Source: Balaenoptera acutorostrata
Taxonomy: Eukaryota; Chordata; Mammalia; Artiodactyla; Balaenopteridae
DNA length: 64,000 nucleotides
Assembly (NCBI RefSeq): GCF_949987535.1
Contig: NC_080074.1
Span: forward strand, 26,123,268 to 26,187,267
Reading direction: 5' to 3'
Part shown: positions 23,901 through 34,933 of the stretch, piece by piece
How positions within the stretch are numbered: position 1 is the stretch's first letter
Layout: each line of letters opens with the position of its first letter
Made by a program: the position numbers and the translations under genes
Notes under the pieces: model-generated
Told to the model about the DNA's origin: nothing
The model's input: the letters and a program-made list of their open reading frames with translations, nothing else
Database searches by the model: none

Positions 23901-25314
23901 AAAAATGAAGTAAGATAAGGAAAAAGAGGGATAGCGAGAAAGAAAGGCAGCAGAAAAGGGTGACCCCAGGTTGCTGCTTAAAAAGTCCTGTGTTTTGTTT
24001 TAGTGTTTCCTGTAAGAATTGGTTCCTTCCCTCCTTCCTTTTTACACTCAAGTCATTAGAGTGAAAAATCATAAGCCCTCATAAGCTCTTAAAGGAAAAA
24101 GGATCCCTTCCCCAGTGCCACCTTCAAAAAAATGCCAAGAAGGATAGGATATAGTCAGAGATCAAGGTTAAGAGTCATGAAAATTATTTTTGCTAAAGAA
24201 GATGTAAATTGATTTGCATGCAGAGCTATACAAATAGCACACAAACTAGAAACCTGTTTGGTTCAGCCAGCAGATGTTCCTGAATAAATTATTTTGCACC
24301 AAAGCTCAAAGGCATTCTAACTTTCTGAATTTCTAAATGTACTTTCTAATCACAATTATACTGAATAGCAATAAAGAGGTAGTGACCTTGAAAGAAACTG
24401 ATATTCTTCCTTCTAGTTTTGTACTTTATTTAATAGGCATTAAGGCCTGTATTTGGTTTCTTAATCAATTAAGGATCTTTGGTTCCAAGCAAAAGAAACC
24501 AACTAACTTAAATGCAGGAGTGGTTTTGAAGGATTAGGGCAATTCACAGAGTCAAAGTCAGACTTCATCAGCTCCTTAATAAGACCCCAGCTCATTAAGA
24601 AGACCCAAGGAGAGAGGGGAGCCAGGGGAGCCCAAGAATCTCTGCAGCAGATACTCTGGACCTTCTTTCCAGTGCACTGCTGCCGGATGGCATCAGCTTT
24701 CAGTGCCATCCATCTCAGTATGTCGTCACTGTGTATGCAGCCCATGAGAGATGAAGTCTGATTGGCCTAACTTATATCACATGTCCAATAACATGCAAAG
24801 TGTTATCGAAAATCATATATGTAGTCATGAGCTCTAGTTTTGAAAAGGTCTTAATACGTACATATCTAAATTCCATAGTGGTAAAGCATAGCTGTTGGGA
24901 GTTCAATGATTTTGAAAATTTGCTTCCTTTCTATAATGTGTCTAGCTGGGAAGGCTGGGTGACCCTTCCATCAGGACTCTTACTGGGTAAAGCATTGAGA
25001 ATGAAACTGCTCTTTGTGCTTCTAAGTAAATTACCTTTTCACCACTTTTCCCTGCCTGATAACACGGAGACTGGCTAGGAGAATCAAGGAAGGGAGAAGT
25101 GGGGCAAACATAATATACTTGAAAGCTAAGCACCAGCTTCAGTCTTCACACCTTACCAGTAAAAGTTGGGCCACCGAGGCATAACTACTTACAGCTATTG
25201 TTATGGGCTCCTACTTCTCCTCTAAGGAAAATAATTATTGCATAGAGTTTAAGAAAAGAATTAGACAGTCTGAAGAAAACCAACTAATAATTAGGCAGTT
25301 ATAAATAATGGAAT
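23901..25314. other. Intron, nothing recognised
   Basis: No splice-supported exon, young repeat or RNA gene seen. Several ORFs of 60-92 codons (for example 24800-25078 on the + strand) carry no recognised protein. Confidence 0.5.
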
Positions 25315-25720
25315 TTTTTCCTTCCAGTTTTATTGATATAACTGACATACAGCACTGTTTGTTTAAGGTGTGCAGCATAATGAATTGACTTAGATACAGC
25401 ATGAAATGATTATCACAATAAGTTTAGTGACCATCCATCCTCTCACATAGATACAAAGTTAAAGAAATAGAAAAAATATTTTTCCGTGTGATGAGAACTC
25501 AGGATTTACTCTCTTAACTTTCATATACAACATACAGCAGTGTCAGTTACATTTATCATGTATTCAGAAATTCTCCTAGGACTATATTTCAAGTCAGGAA
25601 GGCATACGGTTATCAATACTAGTGACCAAACTTACTAGTAAGAAACAGATTTTGTAATGCTGAACCTTAGGGGAAAGTCGTGATGTCATAAGGGGATGGA
25701 TAATCACAGATAGAAGGGAA
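25315..25720 (-). repeat. Old L1 3' part, antisense
   Basis: 'ccttccagttttattgatataactgacatacagcactgtttgtttaaggtgtgcagcataatgaattgac...cacaataagtttagtgaccatccatcctctcacatag' is the antisense 3' UTR of an L1, diverged from its sense consensus throughout. Confidence 0.75.
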
Positions 25721-26125
25721 ATGAAACTTCTCTCTTAATGTGGATAAAATTTATAACTTTCTTCACCAAATCCTACCAGCCTGACTTGGATGTGGAGGCA
25801 ATCAATTACTCCATTGTCCCATTTCTAGGTTCTAATTTTAGAGGACTATTTGAGGAGCTTTCATATCTTCTACCTGCATCCCTAAGAAAATACTTTTCTT
25901 ATAAAAAATTCTGTGAGCAAAACCAGTACCTACCAAGGAAGTGTGAAAATCTGGTTGAGATTGATGTCACAATAGTTATTTTAAAATCAGAAATTCCCAA
26001 CACACTGCTATTTTTTAATCATTTCCTGGAAGACTGTAATTGTTCTGGGCTTTAAAAGCTAACCTAGTTTAGTAGCCATTTGTTTTTAATGAAGCAGAGT
26101 AGTGATTAAATTTTTATATTTGATG

Positions 26126-26290
26126 AAGTGAGAGCATAAGCTTTGGGGTCAGAAACTTGAGTTTGAATCCCAGATCTAACACTTCTTTTTGTGGCTTGCC
26201 TCAGTTTCCTCATCTGTAAACTGGGGAGAAAATCACCACCTCAACTATTGGGATGTCGTGAGGATTAATTGAGTCAGCATACCAATGGGA
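26126..26290 (-). repeat. MIR-type SINE, antisense
   Basis: 'gagcataagctttggggtcagaaacttgagtttgaatcccagatctaacacttc...cctcagtttcctcatctgtaaactggggagaaaatcaccacctcaac...gtgaggattaattgag' is a clear antisense MIR. Confidence 0.75.
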
Positions 26291-26519
26291 CCTGGATTTA
26301 ATGGCTAGATTTAATAGAAGTAAATGCAATCTTTACCTGTTGCTCACAGGGTTGATGTGAGAATGTGTGTTCAAATGAGAAAATGTATACAAAAACTTGG
26401 TAAACCAAAAAGTATTGTGTATGTTATTATTTTGAGGTGTGGGAGTTACACATGTGAGTGTGGAGCTCAGTCTTTAAGAGTGATTAGTAATGGTGACAGA
26501 GGAAGTGGTGGTGGGGATG

Positions 26520-26520
<1 letters not shown>

Positions 26521-26558
<38 letters not shown>
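26521..26558 (+). repeat. (TG)n microsatellite
   Basis: An uninterrupted run of about 19 TG units follows 'gtggtggggatgggg'. It accounts for the low-complexity valine/cysteine run of the ORF that crosses it, which I do not consider a gene. From about 26675 to 26780 a MER5-like fragment follows. Confidence 0.9.
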
Positions 26559-26562
<4 letters not shown>

Positions 26563-26784
26563 AGTGAAGGGTTTAATGGGTTCTGTGTTGAGCCCTTGGT
26601 CTATTTTTATTTTTTTTTTAGTATTACCTGAACCACAGCCTTTCCCACTCTCTTTGCCTTATCTTTTCCTGGGTCAATAGTCCTCAAACCTGGCTGTCCA
26701 CCCATGGAGCTCTTTAAGAAACACAAGTCTCCCCCCTAGAGATTCTCATCCAGTAGATCCGTGTGGACCCTGAGTATCTTTTTA

Positions 26785-27090
26785 TTATTATTATTATTAT
26801 TGAGGTATAGTTGATGTACAATATTATATGTTTCAGGTGTACAACATAGTGATTCACAATTTTTAAAGGTTATATTCCACTTATAGTTACTATAAAATAT
26901 TGGCTATATTCCCTGTGTTGTACAATATATCCTTGTAGCTTATTTATTTTATAATAGTAGTTTGTACCTCTTAATCCCTTACCCCTATTTTGCTCCCCCC
27001 CATTCCCTCTCCCCACTGGTAACCACTAGTTTGTTCTCTGTATCTGTGAGTCTGTTTCTTTTTTGTTATACTCACTAGTTTGTTTTATTC
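26785..27090 (-). repeat. L1 3' part, antisense
   Basis: 'tattattattattattattgaggtatagttgatgtacaatattatatgtttcaggtgtacaacatagtgattcacaatttttaaaggttatattcc' and 'ccactggtaaccactagtttgttctctgtatctgtgagtctgtttc' are antisense L1 3' end wording. It starts with an ATT microsatellite-like tail. Confidence 0.8.
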
Positions 27091-27096
27091 TGAGTA

Positions 27097-27208
27097 TTTT
27101 TTTTTTTTTTTGGCCACACCATGCGGCTTGTGGGATCTTAGTTCCCCAACCTGAGCCCTTGGCAGTGAAATCGCCGAGTCCTAACCACTGGACTGCCGGG
27201 GAATTCCC
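27097..27208 (-). mobile_element. CHR-1 type SINE, antisense, with TSD
   Basis: Poly-T, then 'ggccacaccatgcggcttgtgggatcttagttccccaacc', ending 'taaccactggactgccggggaattccc'. A short TSD resembling CTGAGTNTT lies at about 27090 and 27208. Short form inserted next to the antisense L1. Confidence 0.88.
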
Positions 27209-27479
27209 TGAGTTTCTATTTTGTAATAGACCATGGAGTGACTTTTACATACAACCAGGGTTAAGAGTTGGCTGTGTCACTTGGCCTCCAGGAAGAGTAG
27301 CTCACCTCAGGTCTGTTTTCTCTTCCATCGACACTTGCTCTTGGTACTCTCACCTTGTCCTGTGGCTTTAAAAGCCCTGTCATTAGTATCCCCACGTGCA
27401 ATGTTTTCCTTGAACTCCAGGTTCCTCTTAATTCCAACTCACTATTCACATTTCCCTCAGATGTTTGATAACTAGGCAT

Positions 27480-28305
27480 CTTGACTCAATTTTCCCAAAC
27501 AGAACTCTTTATTTCCCCCCCCCCAAATCTGCTCCTCCCCTTATCTTCTTCATTTCAGGAAGTGGTCCTCACCCACTTTACTCAGAGCAAAAATACTGAA
27601 ATAAATCTTTACTTCTCTCTTTTCATACCCTACTTGCAATCCATCTGCCAATCCTGTAGCCTCTTCTTAACAAATGCAGAATGCAACTATTTGTTCCATC
27701 TCACCACCTCAGCATCATCCAATTTATCTGCTTCTGCTCTTGTCCTGCCTACTGTCTGTCCTCTACATAGCGACCAGAGTAATTAATCTTTATAAAACCT
27801 AAATCAGATTACAGCACTCTTTTGCTCGGGACCCTCTAATGGGTACTCAACACATTTGAAATGAAACCCCAGATCCTTTCTATGGACCACAAGACATCAT
27901 GTAATCTGGCCCCTGCTGCCTCTCTTGTGCTCGCCCACTCAGCTCCTGCAGCTCTGGCATCCTTGTCATTCCCCTTCAGAGCTGTTACACGTGGTGCTCT
28001 CTTTGCTGGTTGTTCTCCATATAGTTGCATGGTTTATTCTCCCACATAATCACATTTCTAGACAAATGTCACCCTCTCAGTGGCCTTCCCTTTCTGCTCT
28101 ATTTTCCACTCTCCATTCCTTACCCTGTGTGGTTCATAGTACTCATCACTACTTGACATCTTATGCATCTACTGGTTTATTATCTGGTCTCCCCACTGAG
28201 GGCAGGGACTTTGTCCTTTTTGTTCATTCCTGCATTCCAGTGCCTAGGAGAATGCCTAGAAAAACAGTAGACTGCAATAAATATTTTTTGACTGGGTGAA
28301 TGAAT
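27480..28305 (+). repeat. L2 element, long 3' portion
   Basis: Pyrimidine-rich body ('atcagattacagcactcttttgctcgggaccctctaatggg', 'catgtaatctggcccctgctgcctctcttgtgctcgcccactcagctcc', 'ggtgctctctttgctggttgttc') ends in 'actgagggcagggactttgtcctttttgttcattcctgcattccagtgcctaggagaatgcc...aataaatattttttgactgggtgaatgaat', the L2 3' end. About 800 bases survive, an unusually complete copy. The ORFs on both strands here are shadows of decayed L2. Confidence 0.8.
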
Positions 28306-28539
28306 ACTCACCAATCCTTCCAACAGGAATGCCAAACCCATTTTTACTTTGCTTTGTCTCTTTCACTTATCAACCAAGTCTTTGTCTCAGCCTTTGGCAA
28401 GGCCCCAGACTTTTCTACAAGGCAGGAATTTCCCAACAAAACGATAAATATTTGAGACCCAAAGGAAAAGAATATCTGCTGAGAATCATACCTTTTCACA
28501 TAACTAATTCCATGAATTCTGGCAACAATCCTATGAGAT

Positions 28540-28660
28540 GATCTTGCTGTTTCCATTTTACATATGAAGAAACTGAGCCTTCAAGGAGATCACACAGCTA
28601 AGGGGTGGAGCTAAGGTTTGAACCCAGGCATCTTGACCCATAGTTCAAAATGGGCAACAG
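28540..28660 (+). repeat. MIR-type SINE
   Basis: 'caacaatcctatgagatgatcttgctgtttccattttacatatgaagaaactgagccttcaaggagatcacacagctaaggggtggagctaaggtttgaacccaggcatcttg' is MIR core and 3' part in sense orientation. Confidence 0.75.
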
Positions 28661-30330
28661 GAAGTGTCTGTTAGCAGCGTTGGGATATAATGCGTGGGTA
28701 GGTAGGGTGGGAAATTGTCTCCTCATTATTTTTCTGTAAATGAGACTTTTTAGAATTCCTGGGAGAGAGTACTTTGGAGTTCTCTGCTTATGCTCCTAAC
28801 ACATACCCTTTTCCCAGTCTCTACTTAACTGAAAGAGTTGCTGTCTGGAAGCATCTTGGGATATTTCATTAAGGTTAAGTGGTAAGTGCTTTAGAGGGCC
28901 GTTAAAAACTCTTTGCTTTCAACTCAATATTTGGTCACCACAAGGCTAATATATTTAGTTTGAGAGAGCAAATCAGGGACTGTTTGCCTGGTTTGAGTTG
29001 TTTGGAAAAGTCTTTCAATTCCACTCAGTTAAGTTCCTGGAACAAAGGTATAACTGGTGTAGTTTAAACATATAACCTCTCACCACAGTCAACCAAATAA
29101 AATTGAACAGACTAGATCCCACAACTAGATAATAAGAATAAGAATATCTTTTCAGTTTACAAAGTGCTCTTGCAAAAAGATTCTCACATCAACTTCATGA
29201 GTAATGAGGAATTTAAACATTGAGGACAGTGGTATCAGAGAGAATGTCTAAAGAAATTAGATTAACAGCTTTAATATGTGAGTGAACAATGCACAGAGAA
29301 ATTAATTGCCTATTTAATTGACTTCTTTTAGGAATCCTGTGATTAAATTAAATGCAGAATGAGGGGATTATGCTGCTTGAAAGGGTAATTAGGATTTCTG
29401 TGTGTGTGTGTGTGTGTGTGTGTACGTGTATGTCCTTGTATGTGGTGACCGATGCAGGAAAACAAGAGAAAACTGACAAGATACATAGAACAAACATCTA
29501 ATTTGAAGTCAAAGAGCCTTTTTGGAGAAGCTAGTCTATTATTTTTTCTTGCTAAGAGACTTGGGCTCTTGGGCTAGATATTTAACTTATTTGAGAGCCA
29601 CTTTCCTCATTTATAAAATGGGAATATTTATCTCACAGTGTGATTATCGTATCTGGTAAAAAGAAGACCAGTCAATAAATGTGTATTGAATTAAAAATTC
29701 TATTTGTTACCATCCATCATTAACAAACAAAATATTGTACAGTCATAGTTCATTTGGATTTCCTTGAAAAGTTATTCAAGTATTCTTTATAGAATTTATT
29801 CTTATGTTTTGAAAATGTATTCATTCCTAAGGTATCTTGGGATATGTAATAAATCAAAAAGAAATATAAACTTTAAAAAAAGAATAAGAGAAGCCACACA
29901 ACAAGGTACAAACCAGACTAAATAAATGTGACTTACATCCTGCCCTGAAATGCAGCTCATAAGGGTGAGAGTGATCAGGCCTGGACAGTTACTTTGCTGA
30001 AAACATCTTTGCTTTGGTAGCTGTAGGAACTCAGTGGGCACCCCATGTTCTGTTTACTGAACAGCAGATGAAATCCTCAAACAAACTTCTGCAGTGCACT
30101 CACAGCTCAGTTAAATGAATTCGCATGTCTACAACCCAAACAAAGTGAACAAAAAGATCCACTGATCTAGTCAATGGTAATATTTTAAGCACTTGCTTTT
30201 TACAGCAACAGCTGAGGATGAGTTAAGTTGGTGAACATCACAACCATGAGGAATGTAGTGGCTCAGGAAGCAGACCTGAAGACAGTCACCACTAAAAATC
30301 AGGAAAAAACTTTCCTATAGATTACAACAG
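28661..30330. other. Intron, mostly unrecognised
   Basis: Contains a (TG)n run at about 29400-29422 and MIR-like fragments at about 29130-29240 (+) and 29570-29690 (-). No exon is supported; the minus ORF at 29802-30041 has no recognised protein. Confidence 0.5.
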
Positions 30331-30334
30331 CAGT

Positions 30335-30527
30335 GGGACTTCCCTGGCGGTCCAATGGTTAAGACTTCACCTTCCAATGCAGGGGGTGCAGGTTTGATCC
30401 CTGGTCGGGGAGCTAAGATCCCACATGCCTCTGGGCCAAAAAACCAAAACATAAAACAGAAGCAATATTGTAACAAGTTCAATAAAGACTTTAAAAATGG
30501 TCCACATCAAAAAAAAAAAAAAAAAAA
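30335..30527 (+). mobile_element. CHR-1 type SINE with long tail and TSD
   Basis: GGGACTTCCCTGGCGGTCCA head, B-box GGTTTGATCC, 'ctggtcggggagctaagatcccacatgcc', then the longer 3' part 'aaaacagaagcaatattgtaacaagttcaataaagactttaaaaatggtccacatc' and a poly-A. The TSD TACAACAGCAG is at 30323-30333 and again at about 30531-30541. This tail shape differs from the long-body CHR-2 copies. Confidence 0.9.
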
Positions 30528-30544
30528 GAATACAACAGCAGCCC

Positions 30545-30890
30545 AAATTGTCATAAGCATTTCACATGTATTAATCTTATTACCATTACAAACCTGTAAG
30601 CCAGTTATCTGTGAAATGAGAATACCCCACTTCACAAGACCTGGCATGCAGGGAGAACTACTGAATGCTAGAACCTTAGAACAAGGAGTTAGAGTAGAAC
30701 GATTTATTATGGCAATGATAATTAATGACTTACCATCATGCTTACTCTTCACTTAAACTTGTCGTTGACCTTGTAAAGTAGGAATGATTGTCCTCTACGA
30801 GTGAGGGAACTGGAACTCTGGAAGTGAGCACAGGCATCACGCGGTAGGAGACCAGGGACTTGAACCTAGTTGTTCTGACTCCAAATCGAG
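30545..30890 (+). repeat. MIR-like fragments
   Basis: 'attaatcttattaccattacaaacctgtaagccagttatctgtgaaatgagaataccccacttcac' and, at 30750-30890, 'cttgtaaagtaggaatgattgtcctctacgagtgagggaactggaactctgg...gggacttgaacctagttgttctgactccaaa' look like two decayed MIR pieces. Confidence 0.5.
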
Positions 30891-31204
30891 TCAGATTTGT
30901 ACCTCAGCAAACCCCCATAGGTTCAATCTCGTTTTGGAGCACTGTAAGTGCTGAAACAGCAGGAGACCTGGCTCTGGACCCAAAAAGGGCCTAACAGTTT
31001 TTTTCCATCCAGTATAATTTGGCATCTGTCACACAACTGTCTTACCTTGTTGGTATCAAGTCTAAGTTTGTGTGATCTTATGTGACATCTCTGCATCATT
31101 TTGCACTGTTGATCATGCTCTTCTTGAGACTATCTACTCCTGTGGCTTCCATGTCACATGACCTATTTCTATCCCTCTGACCCAGATATTTTGTACTAAA
31201 CTTA

Positions 31205-31622
31205 GCCTGAATACTAGCTAATATTTATTGAGTGCTTCTTACATGGAGAGTATTGTCCCAATCTCTTTACATGTATTCACATGCATTAATTTATTTAATC
31301 CTCATAATAATCCTATGAACCAGGTGTTATTGACTTTCTTGAAAAGAGAAGGAAACTTAACAACAAAAGAAAAAATAGGATTTTTTCTACATCAAAATTA
31401 AAGATGTCTGTGTGTCAAAGGACACTATCAAGAGTGAAAACACTACTCATGGAAGGGGAAAACTATTTGCAAAGTATAAGTATATATCCGATAAAGGATT
31501 AATACCCAGACTATATAAAGAACTCCTAAAACTCAACAAGAAAATAAACAAATAGCCCAATTAAAAAATGGGCAAAGGACTTGAGCAGACATTTCTCCAA
31601 AGAAGATATACAAATGGCCTTA
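31205..31622 (+). repeat. MIR then old L1 ORF2 fragment
   Basis: 31205-31340 has MIR wording ('agctaatatttattgagtgcttcttacatggagagtattgtcccaatctctttacatgtattcac...aatcctcataataatcctatgaaccaggt'). 31343-31622 is sense L1 ORF2 ('aaattaaagatgtctgtgtgtcaaaggacactatcaag...acccagactatataaagaactcctaaaactcaacaagaaaa...aaaatgggcaaaggacttgagcagacatttctccaaagaagatatacaaatggcc'), truncated at both ends. Confidence 0.75.
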
Positions 31623-31756
31623 TCTTTCTGGATCTTTTAGCAGCATTTGACATGTTAACCACTGCCTCTGTTATAAAATACTTTCTTCATTCAGCTTCAG
31701 GACACCAATCCTATGTCCCTGACTGCTTTCTTTAAGTCTTCTTTGCAGTTTCCTTT

Positions 31757-31808
31757 TTTCTTTTTTTAAAAAAAATAACATTTAGCTCTTTGCATTCTGA
31801 CTACTTTA

Positions 31809-31845
<37 letters not shown>

Positions 31846-32092
31846 GGCTGCGTTGGTCTTCGTTGCTGTGCGGGGGCTTCTCCTTGCAGTAGCTTCTTTT
31901 GTTGCGGAGCATGGGCTGTAGGCTTGTGGGCTCGGTAGTTGTGGTTCATGGGCTCTAGAGCGCAGGCTCAGTAGCTGTGGCGCATGGGCTTAGTTGCTCT
32001 GCGGCATGTGGGATCTTCCCGGACCAGGGCTCAAACCTGTGTCCCCTGCATTGGCAGGCGGATTCTTAACCACTGCACCACCAGGGAAGTCC
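31757..32092 (-). mobile_element. CHR-2 type SINE, antisense, with TSD
   Basis: Reads in reverse: T-rich and (TA)n tail (31808-31831), 'ggctgcgttggtcttcgttgctgtgcgggggcttc', 'gttgcggagcatgggctg', 'cggcatgtgggatcttcccggaccagggctc', ending 'cttaaccactgcaccaccagggaagtcc'. The TSD TGCAGTTTCCTTT lies at about 31744-31756 and 32093-32105. The sequence between the first TSD and the T run (31757-31807) belongs to the insertion's 3' end and is not standard SINE tail. Confidence 0.88.
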
Positions 32093-32199
32093 TGCAGTTT
32101 CCTTTGTATCTCGATTTCCAACGTCAGATGCCCCAAGGATCTCAGTGCTCTGACTCCGTCCTCTGACCTATGTTCATACTTTAACCACCACCCTAAATG

Positions 32200-33060
32200 C
32201 TGACATCTCCCGGTCTGGATTGCTCTCCTAAACTTAGACTCATGTATCTAATTGCCTGTTCAACATTTCCACCTAAAGATTAATAAGTATTTCATATTTA
32301 GCCTATCCAAAACCAGCTCAATTTCTACCCAAACCTCACTTGGCTGCCCCATCTCAATAAATGACAACTCTGTTCTTCCAGTTGCTCAGGCCAAACACCT
32401 TAGAATTCTCTAGACCTCCCCTTTCTTATATTGCACATTCATTATATAAGCAAGTCCTGTTGGCTCTACCTTCAACATATACCCAGAATTTGATCACCCA
32501 TCACTACCTTCACCACCACCACCCATCATCCCTCACAATCACTGCAATAGCCAACAGGTCTCCCTTCTCCCCATCCCTGTCAGACGTCCACATGGAAGAA
32601 TGCTTTTTAAACTTAGTAACACTCTAAAAATCTTGTCATGTCACTCCACTGCTTAAAAATCTCCAGTTGCTTCCTAACTCAAAGTAAAAGCCTTATTCAT
32701 TCCAAGGCCCTCCTTGACTGGCCAGCCCCCTTCTCATGGGGCTTCAGCCACACTTGCCTCTTTGCTTCTGTTCCTGCCTCAAGGCCCTCTCACTTACTGC
32801 TTTTGTAATACTCTTCTACTTGTGGGGCTGGCTCCCTCACTCCCTCATACCTGACTGCCCTATATAAAAAGCACTCTGCATCCTCCATATCCCTTACTTG
32901 GCTTCATTTTCTGTATAGCTGACCCACCCAATATATTAAGTTGTCTGACTCTCCTCTCTAGTGTTCAATGAGGGCAGAAGGTTTGTTTTGTTCACTGCTG
33001 TCTTCAGCACTAAGACCAGTGCCTGTCATGCAGCACACACTCAAACTAAAAGGCCATTAT
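32200..33060 (+). repeat. L2 element, long 3' portion
   Basis: 'cttgtcatgtcactccactgcttaaaaatctccagttgcttcctaactcaaagtaaaagcc', 'ccaaggccctccttgactggcc', 'gttgtctgactctcctctctagtgttcaatgagggcagaaggtttgttttgttcactgctgtcttcagcactaagaccagtgcctgtcatg' follows the L2 3' consensus. ORFs here are shadows. A (GA)n-like run follows an A run at 33076-33115. Confidence 0.8.
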
Positions 33061-33119
33061 AGCTTTGGCTAGTTTAAAAAAGAAAAAAAAAAAAAAAAAG
33101 AGAGAGAGAGAGAGATTGG

Positions 33120-34786
33120 GAGGGTGTGCAACTTACAGGGTTTTAATTAATATATATTATGTGATAGGTGAAAATTATTCAAAGCATGGGGCCCATGGGG
33201 AAAATAGTATCAGGGGTCCTTAGTTGATAAAATGTTGAGAACCTCTGGATTATTTATTCCAGGTTTTGAAGTTCAACTGAAACTCAATTTCAACATGATT
33301 TCAGTAAGAAAACATTTTGAATTTTGGTACTGTGTCAGGTCATATCCTGGCTTCAGGACATATACAAACTTAAGGGTTTTTTTTTCTAGCCTAACATTTC
33401 TCTGTATTTTGACCAACTTATTTCTGCAAGAACAGAAGACTGCAGTCTTGTCTCCTTTTCTCTAGCCTCCAGCTTTAACCTAAGAGGTGATGGCTTATAT
33501 GAATGAATATAAGCCCAAAATAACAATGACACCCTGTACATTTGCAACTTATCAATTTCTTAAATTACACTCTTTTCCCCTATTATACAAGTGTTTCACG
33601 TTTATCCTGGTGAAAAAACTGGATAAAAGTCACCCTTATGTTACTGTTTAAGAGATTATCACTGTTAAATTCTTCAGATCTTATAAAATATTCACATATA
33701 TAATATACTGTACATAGTAATTTGGCTATCAGGCAAGGTAAGTAGTTTCACGGCTAATAGCTTCATAGGTGCTAAAGAATAAAGCGTTTTAGATCACGGA
33801 ACCACACCAAACTCCATTTCGGCCAGCACTGGCTATAGATAGTCCTAGATATGAAACGAGAGATTCTTTTGTTGCTGAAATGAAGAAAAACAAGAAAATT
33901 CTATTCCCAGAGAAAACCTTGCAATAGGACATCCCTTCATGATTTAAAGATTATGTTATCTAAGGGGAAAGAAATAATGTTATCAGAGAGAACTGTTCCT
34001 TTTGAATTCTTAGACTCTCCTGTTAAATACTTGTATTGGATTGCTTTAAAAAATAAGGCATACTTAGTCCTTAGCAGGTTCTGTTCTGTGCTGGACCAGC
34101 TACATTGTTTTAAAACTATTTACTATCTCCCTCCCCTGTCACTTCTTCTTAACCTTTCTAATCTCTAAAAGTTGAGTAATTTTCAAGATGCTCACCTGCG
34201 CATAAATATAAGCTCTCTTGTACCCTGGAACAAAATGACAGATTTGGCTTTACATTTATTAAGAAACAGACAATCTTGAGAATTTTACTACTAGAAGAGG
34301 ATTTTAGAGGTCTAGTCCAATTCATAAATCACAATTGTTAGGTTTTTTTCTTACTCAGGAAACTGTGGCTCATTATAGTTAAGTGATTTGCCTGAGACTT
34401 AGAGAAGTAGTTTTGTCCATAATCCAACTCTACTGACTTACAAATTCGGGGCTCTGCACTTTATCTTAGAGGTTAACTGTAAAATGAAAAGTATCCACAA
34501 GTAGCTTATCATAATGATGAACAGATGTTGGTGTCTTTAGGATTGGTTGGGATACTGGGACTGCCACTCCATGTGTATGACTGACTATGAGTGAGAAAAT
34601 TACTGAGCCTGTTTCTTTATCTTCAAACAACATATTCAAGTTCCAGGATCATGTTTATTACCTAATATTACTTTGTATATAAAAATAAACATTTTCTCGT
34701 AGGGACACACCTAAGATCTTACTTCAAACAAATAGGACTACTTTTCATATGGTCAGATTCTGAAAGTGTTTTATTAATTTTTACAG
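33120..34786. other. Intron end, nothing recognised
   Basis: Last 1.7 kb of the 20.8-kb intron. One MIR-like fragment at about 34310-34450 ('taggtttttttcttactcaggaaactgtggctcattatagttaagtgatttgcctgagac'). No other feature recognised. Confidence 0.5.
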
Positions 34787-34933
34787 ATGTACATTCGGGG
34801 AAAATTACTATTTGCCAACTTTATTTTCAATGGTTACGGCACATCTGTTAAGGACCTTCAAAAGCAAATTGTGAAGACAAGGAGGGATTATCATATGGGA
34901 TATTTTCTACCCAATGACTTCAGAATCCGGTAG
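34787..34933 (+). CDS. Last coding exon of C3orf20-like protein
   Basis: Acceptor TTAATTTTTACAG ends at 34786 and the exon opens with ATG TAC ATT, giving MYIRGKLLFANFIFNGYGTS, then VKDLQKQIVKTRRDYHMGYF and LPNDFRIR before TAG at 34931-34933. 48 codons, phase 0 with the previous exon. The opening ATG is internal, not a start, since the peptide reads through from ...PGIFL. The YIRGKLLF/FNGY/KDLQKQI wording is what I recall at the C-terminus of C3orf20-like proteins. No signal peptide, membrane span or catalytic motif is visible in the 197 residues encoded by the three exons. It converges with VEZT, whose stop is 10.7 kb away on the other strand. Confidence 0.78.
   Translation: MYIRGKLLFANFIFNGYGTSVKDLQKQIVKTRRDYHMGYFLPNDFRIR

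Noticed and set aside
26324..26680. Plus-strand ORF of 118 codons
   Set aside because: Its middle is a (TG)n run read as Val/Cys; no family resemblance.
27481..28299. Overlapping ORFs of about 100-124 codons
   Set aside because: Decayed L2 sequence read in chance frames.
34787..34789. ATG opening the last C3orf20-like exon as a gene start
   Set aside because: It directly follows a good acceptor and the frame continues from the previous exon, so it is an internal Met.
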